From: JBBQWT01 sp038210375
GTDB lineage: Bacteria > Acidobacteriota > Terriglobia > Terriglobales > Acidobacteriaceae
Length of the DNA stretch: 64,000 nucleotides
Reading direction: 5' to 3'
Assembly (NCBI GenBank): GCA_038210375.1
Contig: JBBQWT010000001.1
Span: 124,001-188,000, forward strand
Position 1 is the first letter of the stretch; the number at the start of each line of letters is the position of its first letter. The position numbers and the translations under genes are program-made. The notes beneath the pieces are model-generated. The model saw nothing but the letters and a program-made list of their open reading frames with translations. It made no database searches and had not been told where the DNA came from. This document shows positions 54,080-62,743 of the stretch, one piece after another.

Positions 54080-55345
54080 TTGAAGCGTGTTAACAGGCAG
54101 AGCAGTTTCAACCTCTCGTACATCACCGTCACTTACAGCAGTGTCGCTATTGCCTTGCTGTGCCTGTTAGGCCTGGGGTTACTGGTCCTTTACTTTTTAT
54201 TTCCCGGCACCGCAGCCCAGATGTCTTCATGGGTGCAGAACAAAACCGGCCACCCCGGCAAGGTCAGCACCGATACCCGCACCCCCGGCCAGCAACAAGC
54301 CCATTTCACGAACATCGACGGCAGCGTGCGGGTGAAGAAAAACAATAGCAATACGTGGACTGTAGCCCGCTACGATCTGCCCCTGGAAAAAGGCGATGTG
54401 GTGCAGACGGAAGCCGAAGGTATCGCAAAAGTTGCATTCACCGACGGTACCTATTACACGCTGAAACCGGATTCGCTGATCGTGGTTGAGGATAATTCGG
54501 CCAACGCCGCGGCTCAGACCCAGGTCGCGGTCATGGTCAGCACCGGCACGGTGGATCTGACGACCTCCACCTTCAGCGAAGGTTCGAGATCGCGGGTGAA
54601 CGTGGCCGGCGCCATAGCCACACTGGGCCCGGACAGCGCCGCCCTGGTACACAATGACCCGGCCTCGGATCAACACGATATCCTGGTCGAAAAAGGATCA
54701 GGGGAAGTGGTGCGCAACGGCGAAACCCTTCGCTTGGGGAACTTGGAGAAAGTGTCGTTCAAGGATGCGCCGCACTCGTTCGTGCGCAGCCGCGAGACCA
54801 GCCCGCCTTCGCTCATCAGTCCGAGCAATATGACCACGCTTTTCGCCACCATTGACAAGAAGCCCATTGGCTTCGCATGGATGCCGGTGGCCGAGGCAAA
54901 GGGGTACTTGGTCCGCGTCTCGCGCAACCCTTACTTCTCTTCACTGGTGGCGGACAAGCGAGTGTTCACGACCAATATGACGCTGCCGGCAATGCCCGAC
55001 GGCCCTTATTACTGGTCGGTTCAATCCATCGATAGGAGTGGACGCCCTTCGACCGAAAGCGAACGCAACCGGTTTACCATCGTCCCCAAGAGCGCGGGAG
55101 ATTCCACGCTGCCGTTGAAACTGGAAGGTTTTATTCAGTATGGGCATATCATAGAGGTAAGAGGCACAACCGAACCCCTGGCCAAGGTAATGGTGAACGG
55201 GGCGGAAGTGCCGGTGATCAAGGAGAATGGGAGTTTTCAGTACTACACTCCGCCCTTGCCGAACGGGGAGAACGTGCTTACCATCACCGCGCAGAATGCG
55301 CGGGGAGGGGTCAACACGCAAACCAAGAAGATTGTGATTCAATAG
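54080..55345 (+). CDS. Membrane-anchored FecR-domain protein with C-terminal Ig-like domains
   Basis: 421 residues from a TTG at 54080. One N-terminal membrane helix (about 18-41) leaves the rest periplasmic. A FecR domain covers about 75-230 (GSVRVKKNNSNTW, LEKGDVVQTEAEGIAKVAFTDG, GTVDLTTST, VEKGSGEVVRNG). Then come a fibronectin-like repeat with FAWMPVAEAKGYLVRVSR and YYWSVQSID (about 267-322), and a final Ig-like domain (about 335-421). It lies 138 nt upstream of mreB on the same strand. FecR domains often sense or bind envelope components. A link to the elongasome is inferred from position. Confidence 0.85.
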   Translation: MKRVNRQSSFNLSYITVTYSSVAIALLCLLGLGLLVLYFLFPGTAAQMSSWVQNKTGHPGKVSTDTRTPGQQQAHFTNIDGSVRVKKNNSNTWTVARYDLPLEKGDVVQTEAEGIAKVAFTDGTYYTLKPDSLIVVEDNSANAAAQTQVAVMVSTGTVDLTTSTFSEGSRSRVNVAGAIATLGPDSAALVHNDPASDQHDILVEKGSGEVVRNGETLRLGNLEKVSFKDAPHSFVRSRETSPPSLISPSNMTTLFATIDKKPIGFAWMPVAEAKGYLVRVSRNPYFSSLVADKRVFTTNMTLPAMPDGPYYWSVQSIDRSGRPSTESERNRFTIVPKSAGDSTLPLKLEGFIQYGHIIEVRGTTEPLAKVMVNGAEVPVIKENGSFQYYTPPLPNGENVLTITAQNARGGVNTQTKKIVIQ

Positions 55346-55483
55346 AAGTCACCCTCGGTGACCCGGGTGGCACTTTCCCCGGCTTCTAAGTTGCCACTTT
55401 ACAGCGCATTTGAACGTAGTAACTTAATCAATAACTCTAAACAGGAGCAGTTTCGGACTTATTCATGAGAGAAGCGTCTTAAT

Positions 55484-56542
55484 ATGTCATCGAATGGACA
55501 AAAGCCATCGGGCTTTCACAATCTGCGGTCACTGTTCAGCATGTTCTCGAGTGACCTTGCGATCGATCTGGGCACGGCCAATACCCTGGTGTACGCGAAA
55601 GGGAAGGGCATCGTGGTGAACGAGCCTTCCATCATCGCCGTGAACCGCAACACCAACGAAGTAGAGGCGGTGGGCAAGGAAGCCAAGGAAATGCTGGGAC
55701 GCACTCCAGGCAATATCGTGGCCATCAAGCCGATGAAAGACGGCGTGATCGCCGATTTCAAGCAGACAGAAAAGATGCTGAACTACTTCATCCAGAAGGC
55801 CCACAACCGCAAGATGCTGGTGCACCCACGCATCGTGATCGGGGTACCTTCAGAGATCACCCAGGTGGAAAAGCGCGCGGTCATGGATTCGGCATATCGC
55901 GCCAAGGCCAGCGAGGTCTTTCTGGTGGAGCAGGCGATGGTGGCGGCGATCGGCGCGGGACTGCCGATCACCGAGCCCAGCGGGAATATGGTGGTGGATA
56001 TCGGGGGAGGCACCACCGATATCGCGGTGATTTCGCTGAGCGGCATCGTGTATTCACGTTCAGTGCGGATGGCGGGCAACCAGATGGACGAAGCCATCAT
56101 GAACTATTTGAAGCGCAAATATAACCTGCTGATCGGCGAGCGCACCGCGGAGATGATCAAGACCGAGATCGGCTCGGCCTACACCCTGGAGCGGCCCCTG
56201 ACCATGGAAGTGAAGGGCCGCAACCTGATTGAGGGCGTGCCCAAGACCATCACCGTGGACGATAGCGAGATCCGCGAAAGCCTGGGCGAATGCGTGGGCA
56301 CCATCATGAACGCCATCCGGGTAGCACTGGAACGCACGCCTCCTGAGCTTAGCGCCGACATCAGTGACCGCGGCATCGTGCTCACCGGCGGCGGCGCCCT
56401 GCTGCGAAACCTCGACAAGCGGATTCGTGAAGAAACCGGTCTGCCGGTTTCCATCGCTGACGATCCCCTGGCCAGCGTGGTGCTGGGGACCGGGAAAATG
56501 CTAAGCGACTTCAAATTGCTGCGGAAGATATCGATCGAGTAA
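55484..56542 (+). CDS. mreB: Rod-shape-determining actin homologue MreB
   Basis: 352 residues. Actin-fold nucleotide motifs: IDLGTANTLVYAKGKG (phosphate 1), VVDIGGGTTDIAVISL (phosphate 2) and GIVLTGGGALLRNLDKRI (adenosine). Forms membrane-bound filaments that steer lateral peptidoglycan synthesis. First gene of mreBCD. Confidence 0.97.
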   Translation: MSSNGQKPSGFHNLRSLFSMFSSDLAIDLGTANTLVYAKGKGIVVNEPSIIAVNRNTNEVEAVGKEAKEMLGRTPGNIVAIKPMKDGVIADFKQTEKMLNYFIQKAHNRKMLVHPRIVIGVPSEITQVEKRAVMDSAYRAKASEVFLVEQAMVAAIGAGLPITEPSGNMVVDIGGGTTDIAVISLSGIVYSRSVRMAGNQMDEAIMNYLKRKYNLLIGERTAEMIKTEIGSAYTLERPLTMEVKGRNLIEGVPKTITVDDSEIRESLGECVGTIMNAIRVALERTPPELSADISDRGIVLTGGGALLRNLDKRIREETGLPVSIADDPLASVVLGTGKMLSDFKLLRKISIE

Positions 56543-56549
56543 GCCGGCC

Positions 56550-57641
56550 ATGGAAAATTTCTTCGGTCGCTACCGTAACCAACTCGTCCTTGGGGCCCTG
56601 ATGTTCACGCAAGTGATCGCACTGGCGACCCAGGTGAAGAGATCCGCGGATTCGGGCGCCGGTCCTTCAACCCGCCTGGTGCGGTATTGGGCGGTGGCGA
56701 GCATCGCTCCCCTGGAAAAACTGGTCATGAATATCGGCCACGGATCGCGGTCCTTCTGGGCGAGCTACGTCGATCTGCGGGGAGTGCATGATAAGAACCG
56801 CGAGCTGTCACGGCAGATCGACGACTTGCGTCTGCAACAATCGCAACTGGCGCAAGACGCGGGGCAGGCGCACCGCCTGCAGACCCTCCTGGACTTCAAG
56901 CAGAAGACAATATCGCGGACCGTCGCGGCACAGGTCATCGGCTCCGGCGGAAACGACCAGTCGCACCTGATCATGATCGATAAAGGACGAGACCAGGGAT
57001 TGCGCGAAGACATGCCGGTGATTTCTCCGGATGGCGTGATCGGCAAACTGCTGCGAGTGTATGCCGGCACTTCGCAGGTGCTGGAGATCAACGACGCCTC
57101 CAGTGGGGTGGGCGCCATTCTGGAAAAGTCGCGGTTACAGGGAATCGCCAACGGCACCTCATCGGGATCGATCGAGTTGCGCTACATCATGGCGGACGAG
57201 CAGGTATCACCAGGAGAGCAGATTTTGACCAGCGGAGGAGACCGTATTTTCCCCAAGGGATTGGTGATCGGAACGGTGGACAATGCGTCAGTGGGCAAGG
57301 ACCGCGAAGCCTTTCTCGACATTCGAGTGAAGCCGGCAGTGGCGCTCAACAAGCTGGAGGAAGTGCTGGTGATCACGAAAATGGAAGAGGTTGTTCCTGA
57401 GCCCGCCCCGCCGCTGCCCATCGCCGATGGCGCCACCGAGGCTCCGTCAACTGGAATTCGTGCCGCCGATATCCTGGCGCAGAGGCTGCCCAGCGCTCCG
57501 CCCGTGGCCCCGGAAAATGGGGCAAGGCACGGAGCCGCCGGGCTGAAAGCGAAAGCTCCGGGCAAGCATCCGGCGGCGGGCGCCAGAAAAACTGAAGCGG
57601 CATCGCCGGCGAAGGTTCCCGCCGATCGTCCGCAAACCTAA
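56550..57641 (+). CDS. mreC: Rod-shape-determining protein MreC, with long C-terminal extension
   Basis: 363 residues, about 80-90 longer than usual. An N-terminal membrane helix (about 12-30) is followed by a coiled coil (about 75-115) and the two-barrel domain (VIGSGGNDQSHLIMIDKGRDQGL, ILTSGGDRIFPKGLVIG). From about residue 280 an Ala/Pro-rich, probably disordered tail follows. MreC bridges MreB to PBP2. Starts 7 nt after mreB. Confidence 0.95.
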   Translation: MENFFGRYRNQLVLGALMFTQVIALATQVKRSADSGAGPSTRLVRYWAVASIAPLEKLVMNIGHGSRSFWASYVDLRGVHDKNRELSRQIDDLRLQQSQLAQDAGQAHRLQTLLDFKQKTISRTVAAQVIGSGGNDQSHLIMIDKGRDQGLREDMPVISPDGVIGKLLRVYAGTSQVLEINDASSGVGAILEKSRLQGIANGTSSGSIELRYIMADEQVSPGEQILTSGGDRIFPKGLVIGTVDNASVGKDREAFLDIRVKPAVALNKLEEVLVITKMEEVVPEPAPPLPIADGATEAPSTGIRAADILAQRLPSAPPVAPENGARHGAAGLKAKAPGKHPAAGARKTEAASPAKVPADRPQT

Positions 57642-57644
57642 CCA

Positions 57645-58166
57645 GTGCTGGTCGGCCATAAATCTCGCGAAGAATTTCAAGTCCATCGATTGGGAGTGGT
57701 GGCCAGCGTAGCCCTACCCCTGGTGGCGCTGTTTTTGCAGTCCTATATTCCGATCAAGTTCCCGTGGTTTTCTATATTCGACATACCGCTGCTGGTCACG
57801 ATTTTCTTCGCAGTTACCCGGCGCACGCAGTTGACCGGCATGCTGACCGGCTGTGTGATCGGCTTGTTGCAGGACGGCCTCACCCAGCAACCGCTGGGGT
57901 TGAACGGAATCGCCAAGACCGTCATTGGTTATGCGGCATCGTCGTTGGGCGTAAAGATTGACGTTGAAAACCCGGCGTCGCGCCTTTTGATGGGCAGCGG
58001 ATTTTACCTGCTCCACCAGGCCGTCTATTTCGCGGTGGCCAAAGAATTGATCCGGTTGCCGCTGGCCTGGCCCAGTGTGGTGCACCTGGCCATAGGGGCT
58101 GGGGCTAACGGGCTGCTGGCGGTTTTTCTGTTCGCCTTTTTAGACCGCTTCAAGCGAAGAAAATAA
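57645..58166 (+). CDS. mreD: Rod-shape-determining protein MreD
   Basis: 173-residue integral membrane protein with about five hydrophobic helices and the family-typical FFAVTRRTQLTGMLTGCVIGLLQDGLTQQPLGLNG core. GTG start at 57645, 3 nt after mreC. Completes mreBCD. Confidence 0.9.
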   Translation: MLVGHKSREEFQVHRLGVVASVALPLVALFLQSYIPIKFPWFSIFDIPLLVTIFFAVTRRTQLTGMLTGCVIGLLQDGLTQQPLGLNGIAKTVIGYAASSLGVKIDVENPASRLLMGSGFYLLHQAVYFAVAKELIRLPLAWPSVVHLAIGAGANGLLAVFLFAFLDRFKRRK

Positions 58167-58187
58167 CCGGCAACGATACTCTTGAAT

Positions 58188-59171
58188 ATGGACACCCCTA
58201 TGTTCATCACGATCAAAAGAGTCTCAGCTATTGCGCTGTGTTTTCTTGCCAGTTGGCAAACATCAGCTCAAGGGGTAGGAGCGCAGAAAATAGCGGGACA
58301 GAGGAGGGCCAATCCGGATACTTCGCGCCGCGCGCCACCGCCAAGTCCAAGAAAGCTGCGCAAAATCATCGACCTTTCCAAGCAGGGAAACTGGGCTATT
58401 CTCGGGGGGAGTTGGATCGTTGTTGATGGGCGTCTAAAGGATTTGCAGTTAAATCTTTTTGATCAACTGTTGGAACCTTCGGCCTATCAATTCTTTGAGG
58501 GCCGGAAAAATCTGATTTATGCCTATGGCGAGGTCACGGCGCCATCCGGGACGCTAGCCGTATTCGACATCGATACGGGAGAGTACCGCAACGTCGCCCC
58601 CCTAACCGAACAGCCGCATGATCCAGCGCCGTCACCGGACAGGCAGTATGTGGCCTACATAACCGCCAGAGAGCGCCTGCAGGTGGTTAACCTGCATACC
58701 CAGAAGGTCACGGACGTGGCCCCAGCAACTTGGGAATCGGCTCCTTCCTGGTCACCAGACGGCAAGTACATTGTCTTTGAGAAAGAGTGGAAGCAGGGTC
58801 AGGGGTGGGAGGATGACCAAGTCGCTGTTTTCTCACTCGACTCCGGTAATGTAAGGGTGCTGGGCCTCGGACGCTTCCCATCCTGGTCACCGAAGGGCGA
58901 CCTGATCGCATACACAGATGCCTATGGCAAGCAGTTGAAAGTGAGCAATCCAGAAGGCGGGCAGAACCGGATTTTAAAAGAAAACCTCGCCGGCATCTTT
59001 GGGCCAATCGAAGGGCCACTCGTCTGGTCGCCTGATCAAAAAAAACTCATCTATAACCGCGCGTACGATGGTATCGACGGTACAGCGCATGGCAAGGTGT
59101 ATCTGATCGATGTTGACACCAGGCATACGAAACTCCTGGCCAAAGACGAAGTGATCCTGGGCTGGCAGTGA
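58188..59171 (+). CDS. Secreted PD40/TolB-like beta-propeller protein of unknown function
   Basis: About 327 residues; ATG at 58188, or 58200 which places the signal peptide (MFITIKRVSAIALCFLASWQTSAQ, partly) at the very N terminus. Repeated PD40 blades are visible: PSPDRQYVAYI, PSWSPDGKYIVFEKE, PSWSPKGDLIAYTD and WSPDQKKLIYNR. No catalytic motif. It separates mreD from the PBP2 gene, which are often adjacent, and its base composition is noticeably less GC-rich than its neighbours, so it may be an insertion. Confidence 0.78.
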   Translation: MDTPMFITIKRVSAIALCFLASWQTSAQGVGAQKIAGQRRANPDTSRRAPPPSPRKLRKIIDLSKQGNWAILGGSWIVVDGRLKDLQLNLFDQLLEPSAYQFFEGRKNLIYAYGEVTAPSGTLAVFDIDTGEYRNVAPLTEQPHDPAPSPDRQYVAYITARERLQVVNLHTQKVTDVAPATWESAPSWSPDGKYIVFEKEWKQGQGWEDDQVAVFSLDSGNVRVLGLGRFPSWSPKGDLIAYTDAYGKQLKVSNPEGGQNRILKENLAGIFGPIEGPLVWSPDQKKLIYNRAYDGIDGTAHGKVYLIDVDTRHTKLLAKDEVILGWQ

Positions 59172-59258
59172 ATGCCTCGCCTTCCCAACTATGTGCGTGC
59201 AGGTTTATGTCGAGCGAATAGTTCCAAGAGAATTACAATTTAGTTACGAGTGCATTCC

Positions 59259-61226
59259 ATGCTGGGCCGCGAAGACAAAATATCGCCGACAAAACTGACT
59301 CTGGTGCAGTATGCCACCGCTGTGATTTTTCTCGCCCTGGCATTCGGCCTGTGGAGGCTCCAGGTCTTTGACAGCAGCCGTTATGGATCGCTGGCGGAGC
59401 ACAACCGGGTCAGGGAAGTGGAGATCCTGGCGCCGCGGGGCAAAATCGTTGACCGCGAAGGCCGGGTGATGGTGGACAACTATCCTTCATTCAGCGCACT
59501 TTTCATTCGCAACCAGGCGCGCGACGTGCCGGAAGATATTCCCAAAATTGCCGCCGGTCTGAATATCGATGAAGAACAGATTCGCGAGCGGCTGCATAAA
59601 TTCGCCAACGCTTCGCAGGTGGTGCTGAAAGACGACATCACTCCCGAGGACCTGGCGTTTATCGAGTCCCACCGCAACGAGCTGCCCGAGCTTGATCACC
59701 TGATGGTGCACCGCCGCCTTTATCCCCGCAATGGGTTTGCCGCGCACCTCATCGGCTATGTGGGCGAGGTCAGCGATGAGATGCTCAACCAGCCGCAGTA
59801 TGAGTTTTACAAGTCAGGCGATGTGATCGGGCGCTCCGGCGTGGAGCTTTATTACAACGAGCTGTTAATGGGCAAGAATGGTAAGCGGCGCTCGGTGGTG
59901 AACAGCCGAGGCAAGGAAGTCGGCAGCACTCCGATGCCCGAAGAGCCGCTGGTTCCAGGCAAGCAATTGCGCCTGACCATCGATTTGGATATCCAAATTG
60001 CCGCCGAACAGGCGCTGGAGGGCAAGAACGGGTCGATCGTGGCCATGGATCCGCGCACCGGCGAAATCCTGGCGATGGTAAGCCGCCCGGCCTTCGATCC
60101 CAACCAGTTTGCCATCCACATCACGCGGGAACAATGGAAGGACCTTGTGACCGACGACGCCAAGCCGCTGCTGAACAAGGCCATCCAGGCGCAACTCGCT
60201 CCCGGCTCGGTGTTCAAGATCATCATGGCGGTGGCAGGATTGCAGGAAGGGATTGCCCGCACCCTGCTCGTGAACTGCGGAGGGGGAAAGACGTTCTACG
60301 GGCGCTTTTTTAAATGCTGGATCGCGGCCCGCCATGGTTCCCACGGGGATGTGGGAATCAATAAGGCCATCTATCAATCCTGCGATTCGTTTTTTTATAC
60401 CCTGGGGGAGCGCCTGGGAATCAGCAAGATCGCCCAATATGCGACCGCCCTGGGTATGGGACAAAAAACGGGCATCGATCTGCCGCAGGAAGCTTCGGGG
60501 GTGATGCCGTCGGAAGAATGGAAGATCCGCACGGCGCACGAAAAATGGTATGCGGGTGAAACCATTTCGGTGAGCATCGGCCAGGGCGCGGTGGCAACGA
60601 CTCCCGTCCAACTGGTTCGTGCGATCGGGGGCATTGCTTCCGGCGGTATTTTGCGCAGGCCGCATGTCGCCATGACCGAAGACCTGCCGGAGCGCTACAG
60701 AGATGCGTCCGGAGTGCCGGAGACGGTTACGGTCCCCATCGATCCGGTGAACTGGGACCTCATCACCACCGGAATGGCCGGGGTGGTGAGCCCGATGGGG
60801 ACTGCGGCGGTGGCGAAGCTGCCGGGGATTGACTGGGCGGGCAAGACGGGCAGCGCGCAGGTCATCAGCAATACCTTGCGCAAGAAGCTGACCAGCTCCA
60901 GGTTCAAGGATAATGGGTGGTTTGTAGGGGTTTCACCCCATCGCAACCCTGAAATTGCGGTTTGCGTACTGGTAGAGCAGGGGGAGCATGGTTCGCTGGC
61001 TGCGGAACTCGCCTCCCACGTGATCAAGACTTACGTGCTCAAGCATCATCCCGTGGCCAAGGTGGCCGAGACTGTTATTTCCTCAAACCTCGGCAGCGCC
61101 TCGGCGGCGCCGCACAGTCTGGTCAACGCCGGCACAACCAAGGCTCCGCATTTGCAGCGCAAACCGGCCTACGGCGCCCTCGCTCAGGGGCCGGAGCTTA
61201 TGCCTTTGGCGCAGAAACGCCGGTGA
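59259..61226 (+). CDS. mrdA: Penicillin-binding protein 2 (elongasome transpeptidase)
   Basis: 655 residues from the ATG at 59259 (a GTG at 59250 is possible). One membrane helix (about 18-38), a pedestal domain starting PRGKIVDREGRVMVDNYPS, then the transpeptidase with SxxK in PGSVFK, the SxN-equivalent SCD in YQSCDSFFYTLGE and KTG in WAGKTGSAQV. PBP2 cross-links lateral wall peptidoglycan with RodA. The tail after the catalytic domain (about 70 residues) is variable. Overlaps rodA by 4 nt (GTGA). Confidence 0.95.
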   Translation: MLGREDKISPTKLTLVQYATAVIFLALAFGLWRLQVFDSSRYGSLAEHNRVREVEILAPRGKIVDREGRVMVDNYPSFSALFIRNQARDVPEDIPKIAAGLNIDEEQIRERLHKFANASQVVLKDDITPEDLAFIESHRNELPELDHLMVHRRLYPRNGFAAHLIGYVGEVSDEMLNQPQYEFYKSGDVIGRSGVELYYNELLMGKNGKRRSVVNSRGKEVGSTPMPEEPLVPGKQLRLTIDLDIQIAAEQALEGKNGSIVAMDPRTGEILAMVSRPAFDPNQFAIHITREQWKDLVTDDAKPLLNKAIQAQLAPGSVFKIIMAVAGLQEGIARTLLVNCGGGKTFYGRFFKCWIAARHGSHGDVGINKAIYQSCDSFFYTLGERLGISKIAQYATALGMGQKTGIDLPQEASGVMPSEEWKIRTAHEKWYAGETISVSIGQGAVATTPVQLVRAIGGIASGGILRRPHVAMTEDLPERYRDASGVPETVTVPIDPVNWDLITTGMAGVVSPMGTAAVAKLPGIDWAGKTGSAQVISNTLRKKLTSSRFKDNGWFVGVSPHRNPEIAVCVLVEQGEHGSLAAELASHVIKTYVLKHHPVAKVAETVISSNLGSASAAPHSLVNAGTTKAPHLQRKPAYGALAQGPELMPLAQKRR

Positions 61227-62317
61227 GCCGCTTTCTTTCATTTCGCGACTTTGACTGGACCCTGCTGGGGTTCGTGCTGGCCATCTGCGCCCTGGGCGTC
61301 AGCGAGATTTATAGCGCGACCTTTGCCACCAAGTTCGCGGGGTCTCACATCTGGCAGATTTACTGGATCATTGGCGGGTTGATGGCGATGTTTCTCATTG
61401 GGTTGATTGACTATCAGATCCTGCTGGATAACGTTCACTGGATGTGGATCGCGTCGATCTTCTCGCTACTAGTAGTGGCCGTGTTCGGCGTCAAGATCAT
61501 GGGAGCCCGGCGCTGGATCAGCTTGCCTGGCGGACACAACTTTCAACCCTCGGAGTGGATCAAACTCGTCCTTATCCTGGCCATGGCCAAGTATTTCAGC
61601 GATCTGGAGAAGAACCACCTCTCCATCGCCGATATTGGCAAAGCCGCCGCCATCGTCGTGATCCCCATGTTATTGGTGCTGCGCCAGCCTGACCTGGGTA
61701 CTGCGCTAACCTTTGCGCCCATCCTGGTGATGGCGTTGTTTTTTGGGGGAATCCGTTGGCGGCATGCCGCCATCATCGTGCTACTGGTGGGCCTGGCGGT
61801 TGTTCCCATCTGGAAGTTTGGTCTCAAGCCGTACCAGAAAGCTCGGCTATCAAGCTTTAGTGATCCTGAGGTTGATCCGCGAGGCACGGGGTACCAGATC
61901 CAGCAGTCATTGATCGCCGTGGGTTCGGGCGGCATCTGGGGGAAGGGCTCCACCAAGGGAACGCAGACCCAGGGAATGTTCCTGCCGGTGCCGCACCGGG
62001 ATTTCGTGTTCGCCGCGTTCAGCGAAGAACATGGTTTCGTGGGCGCTATGGTCTTGCTGCTGCTATACTTTATGGTGTTGATGCGTTTGATTCAGAATGC
62101 TCAGACAGCCCCGGACCGCGCCGGCGCATTTGTGATTATGGGCGTGGTAGCGGTTTTACTTTTTCACATTCTGGTCAACGTGGGGATGGTGGTGGGCTTT
62201 ATGCCCGTAACCGGCATACCCTTACCGCTCATGAGTTCCGGCGGCTCTTCGATTCTGTTCATGTTTCTGGCGTTGGGCATCGTGATGAATATTCGCATGC
62301 GGCGCTTTGTGAACTAG
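61223..62317 (+). CDS. rodA: Peptidoglycan glycosyltransferase RodA (SEDS family)
   Basis: 364 residues from a GTG at 61223 sharing GTGA with the PBP2 stop. About ten membrane helices. SEDS landmarks: PSEWIKLVLILAMAKYF, VLRQPDLGTAL, FLPVPHRDFVFAAFSEEHGF and PVTGIPLPLMSSGGSS. Polymerises glycan strands with PBP2. The frame is open further upstream but that stretch is the shadow of the PBP2 gene. Confidence 0.96.
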   Translation: MSRFLSFRDFDWTLLGFVLAICALGVSEIYSATFATKFAGSHIWQIYWIIGGLMAMFLIGLIDYQILLDNVHWMWIASIFSLLVVAVFGVKIMGARRWISLPGGHNFQPSEWIKLVLILAMAKYFSDLEKNHLSIADIGKAAAIVVIPMLLVLRQPDLGTALTFAPILVMALFFGGIRWRHAAIIVLLVGLAVVPIWKFGLKPYQKARLSSFSDPEVDPRGTGYQIQQSLIAVGSGGIWGKGSTKGTQTQGMFLPVPHRDFVFAAFSEEHGFVGAMVLLLLYFMVLMRLIQNAQTAPDRAGAFVIMGVVAVLLFHILVNVGMVVGFMPVTGIPLPLMSSGGSSILFMFLALGIVMNIRMRRFVN

Positions 62318-62743
62318 AGGTTGAAGGCCGTCAGTGAAAACTGAAGTGCCTCCGCCTGAAAGCGGACTAATAAAATTACGTACTGCCCTCACGAAACAGG
62401 GCAAACCCGGCCAACCAATGAGGGGCCGGACAGGATTGGCAGTAAACAAGGGTGGGTAACGACCCCGCCGGTTGAGCTCGAAGAGGTTTTGGGCTTGAGA
62501 ATTCCGGCAGAGTGGTCACACTCCTTCGCCAGTCGCAACGGGTGGTCAGATTTTCAGGTCCTTCCCAGGTCGAAGATACCGGCGGCAACGCCAGGGCTTT
62601 TCCCATGTTGCAGGCACGACTGAGCTACGCAATCCTTCCTTTACGGTCTCAAAATCAGACTTTCTGACGAACAGACCACTGTCCCTCGCTGAGTTCTGCC
62701 GGTAACGCTTGCCACTCCAAAAGTGGCGGCGCCCGGAGAAAGA
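62318..62743. other. 426-nt gene-free region upstream of the RNase E/G gene
   Basis: No convincing ORF. Several short inverted repeats are visible: TGCCCT/AGGGCA (62384-62403), CCGGCC/GGCCGG (62407-62429) and GAGTG/CACTC around 62511-62524. A weak stem TCCGC/GCGGA follows rodA near 62351. It could hold the rodA terminator plus a structured leader of the RNase gene; neither is established. Confidence 0.5.

Noticed and set aside
55348..55362. GTCACC/GGTGAC hairpin after the FecR gene as a terminator
   Set aside because: The stem is only 6 bp with a 3-nt loop and no U tract follows.
60962..61222. Upstream extension of the rodA frame
   Set aside because: It overlaps the end of the PBP2 gene in another frame; the GTGA overlap start gives the normal RodA N terminus.
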